The notes under the pieces are model-generated. The model was not told where the DNA came from, did not search any database, and was given only the letters and a program-made list of their open reading frames with translations. From assembly GCA_020438245.1 (NCBI GenBank), contig JAGQUY010000478.1, positions 1 to 6,496 of the forward strand: 6,496 nt of DNA, written 5' to 3'. A program made the translations under genes and the position numbers. The DNA comes from Bacteroidota bacterium. Lineage in GTDB: Bacteria > CLD3 > SB21. Shown here one piece after another: positions 6,079 through 6,496 of the stretch. Within the stretch, counting starts at the first letter, position 1; each line of letters starts with the position of its first letter.

Positions 6079-6496
6079 AGGACATTCAAACCCTCAAGAA
6101 GGGAGAAGAATTGACCTTGAACATTGAATCGATGTCCTTCGGCGGACAAGGCGTCGGACGGCACGATGAATTTGTTGTTTTCGTTGATGGCGCAATTCCC
6201 GGAGACACCGCGCGAGTTCTAATAACGAAGAAAAAGAAAAACTTTGCGGAAGCTAGAAATCTCAAAATCTTGTCCCCTTCTCCCCATCGAATCAAGCCGG
6301 TCTGTCCCTATTTTGGCGTGTGCGGGGGTTGCCGTATGCAGGATGTCGAATATGAAACCCAATTGGAATTCAAACGCAGAAACGTTGCCGATGTCTTCGA
6401 ACGGCTTGGGACCTTTGAAGGACTTGCCATTCCCAAGCCAATCGGCTCACCGGATATATTTCACTACCGAAATAAGATGGAGTTTTCTTTTGGCGA
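6075..6496 (+). CDS. rlmD: 23S rRNA (uracil-C5)-methyltransferase, RlmD/RumA family (5' part)
   Basis: RlmD-type enzymes use S-adenosylmethionine to methylate C5 of a 23S rRNA uridine (U1939 in E. coli) and carry a [4Fe-4S] cluster. The first 140 residues are present and the frame is open to the window edge. A TRAM RNA-binding domain occupies about 9-66 (FGGQGVGRHDEFVVFVDGA). The cluster motif CPYFGVCGGC (C77, C83, C86; C-x5-C-x2-C) and the following GGCRMQDVEYETQLEFKR are typical of the family, as is HYRNKMEFSFG at 130-140. The catalytic domain with the SAM motif and nucleophilic Cys lies beyond the window. The ATG at 6075 overlaps the kinase stop (6076-6078) and has no Shine-Dalgarno, so translation probably depends on reinitiation after the kinase. 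Family is clear; RlmD versus a sibling TrmA/RlmC-like specificity is not proven by this fragment. Confidence 0.9.
   Translation, partial: MKDIQTLKKGEELTLNIESMSFGGQGVGRHDEFVVFVDGAIPGDTARVLITKKKKNFAEARNLKILSPSPHRIKPVCPYFGVCGGCRMQDVEYETQLEFKRRNVADVFERLGTFEGLAIPKPIGSPDIFHYRNKMEFSFG

Overview
This window is compact bacterial chromosome. All genes lie on the + strand, gaps are tiny, and three gene junctions overlap. I see no mobile element, CRISPR array, tRNA or rRNA. The sequence suggests an uncultured diderm of the FCB superphylum (Bacteroidota-, Calditrichota-, KSB1- or Marinimicrobia-like). The reasons are two outer-membrane-type lipoproteins, one a large TPR protein with an aromatic-rich motif right after its lipid-bearing Cys, a xerC-hpf pair like that recalled from Bacteroidota, and a transmembrane Hanks kinase with a PEGA domain. 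This placement is inference from family knowledge; no marker gene here fixes the phylum.

Layout. Positions 1-4473 read as one transcription unit: the 3' end of a PhnP-like metallo-beta-lactamase-fold hydrolase, a 751-aa TPR lipoprotein (ATGA overlap), a minimal RlpA-like lipoprotein starting 32 nt inside the TPR gene, a XerC-type tyrosine recombinase, and a short ribosome hibernation promoting factor (HPF). A perfect 12-bp hairpin followed by a T tract ends this unit at 4441-4473. Only 18 nt further on, a second unit begins: a Ser/Thr kinase with one membrane span and a PEGA-containing outer part, joined by an ATGA overlap to an RlmD-type 23S rRNA uracil methyltransferase that runs off the window.

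How the genes may work together. The first unit mixes envelope and division functions (TPR lipoprotein, RlpA, XerC) with ribosome hibernation. The second couples an envelope-facing kinase to rRNA modification. The individual families are well known. The points worth a second look lie in the arrangement: where the kinase promoter can be, the kinase-rlmD coupling next to hpf, a possible hairpin over the hpf Shine-Dalgarno, the unclassified TPR lipoprotein, and a possible degenerate second PEGA-like domain. I did not find convincing evidence of an undescribed defence or mobile system.
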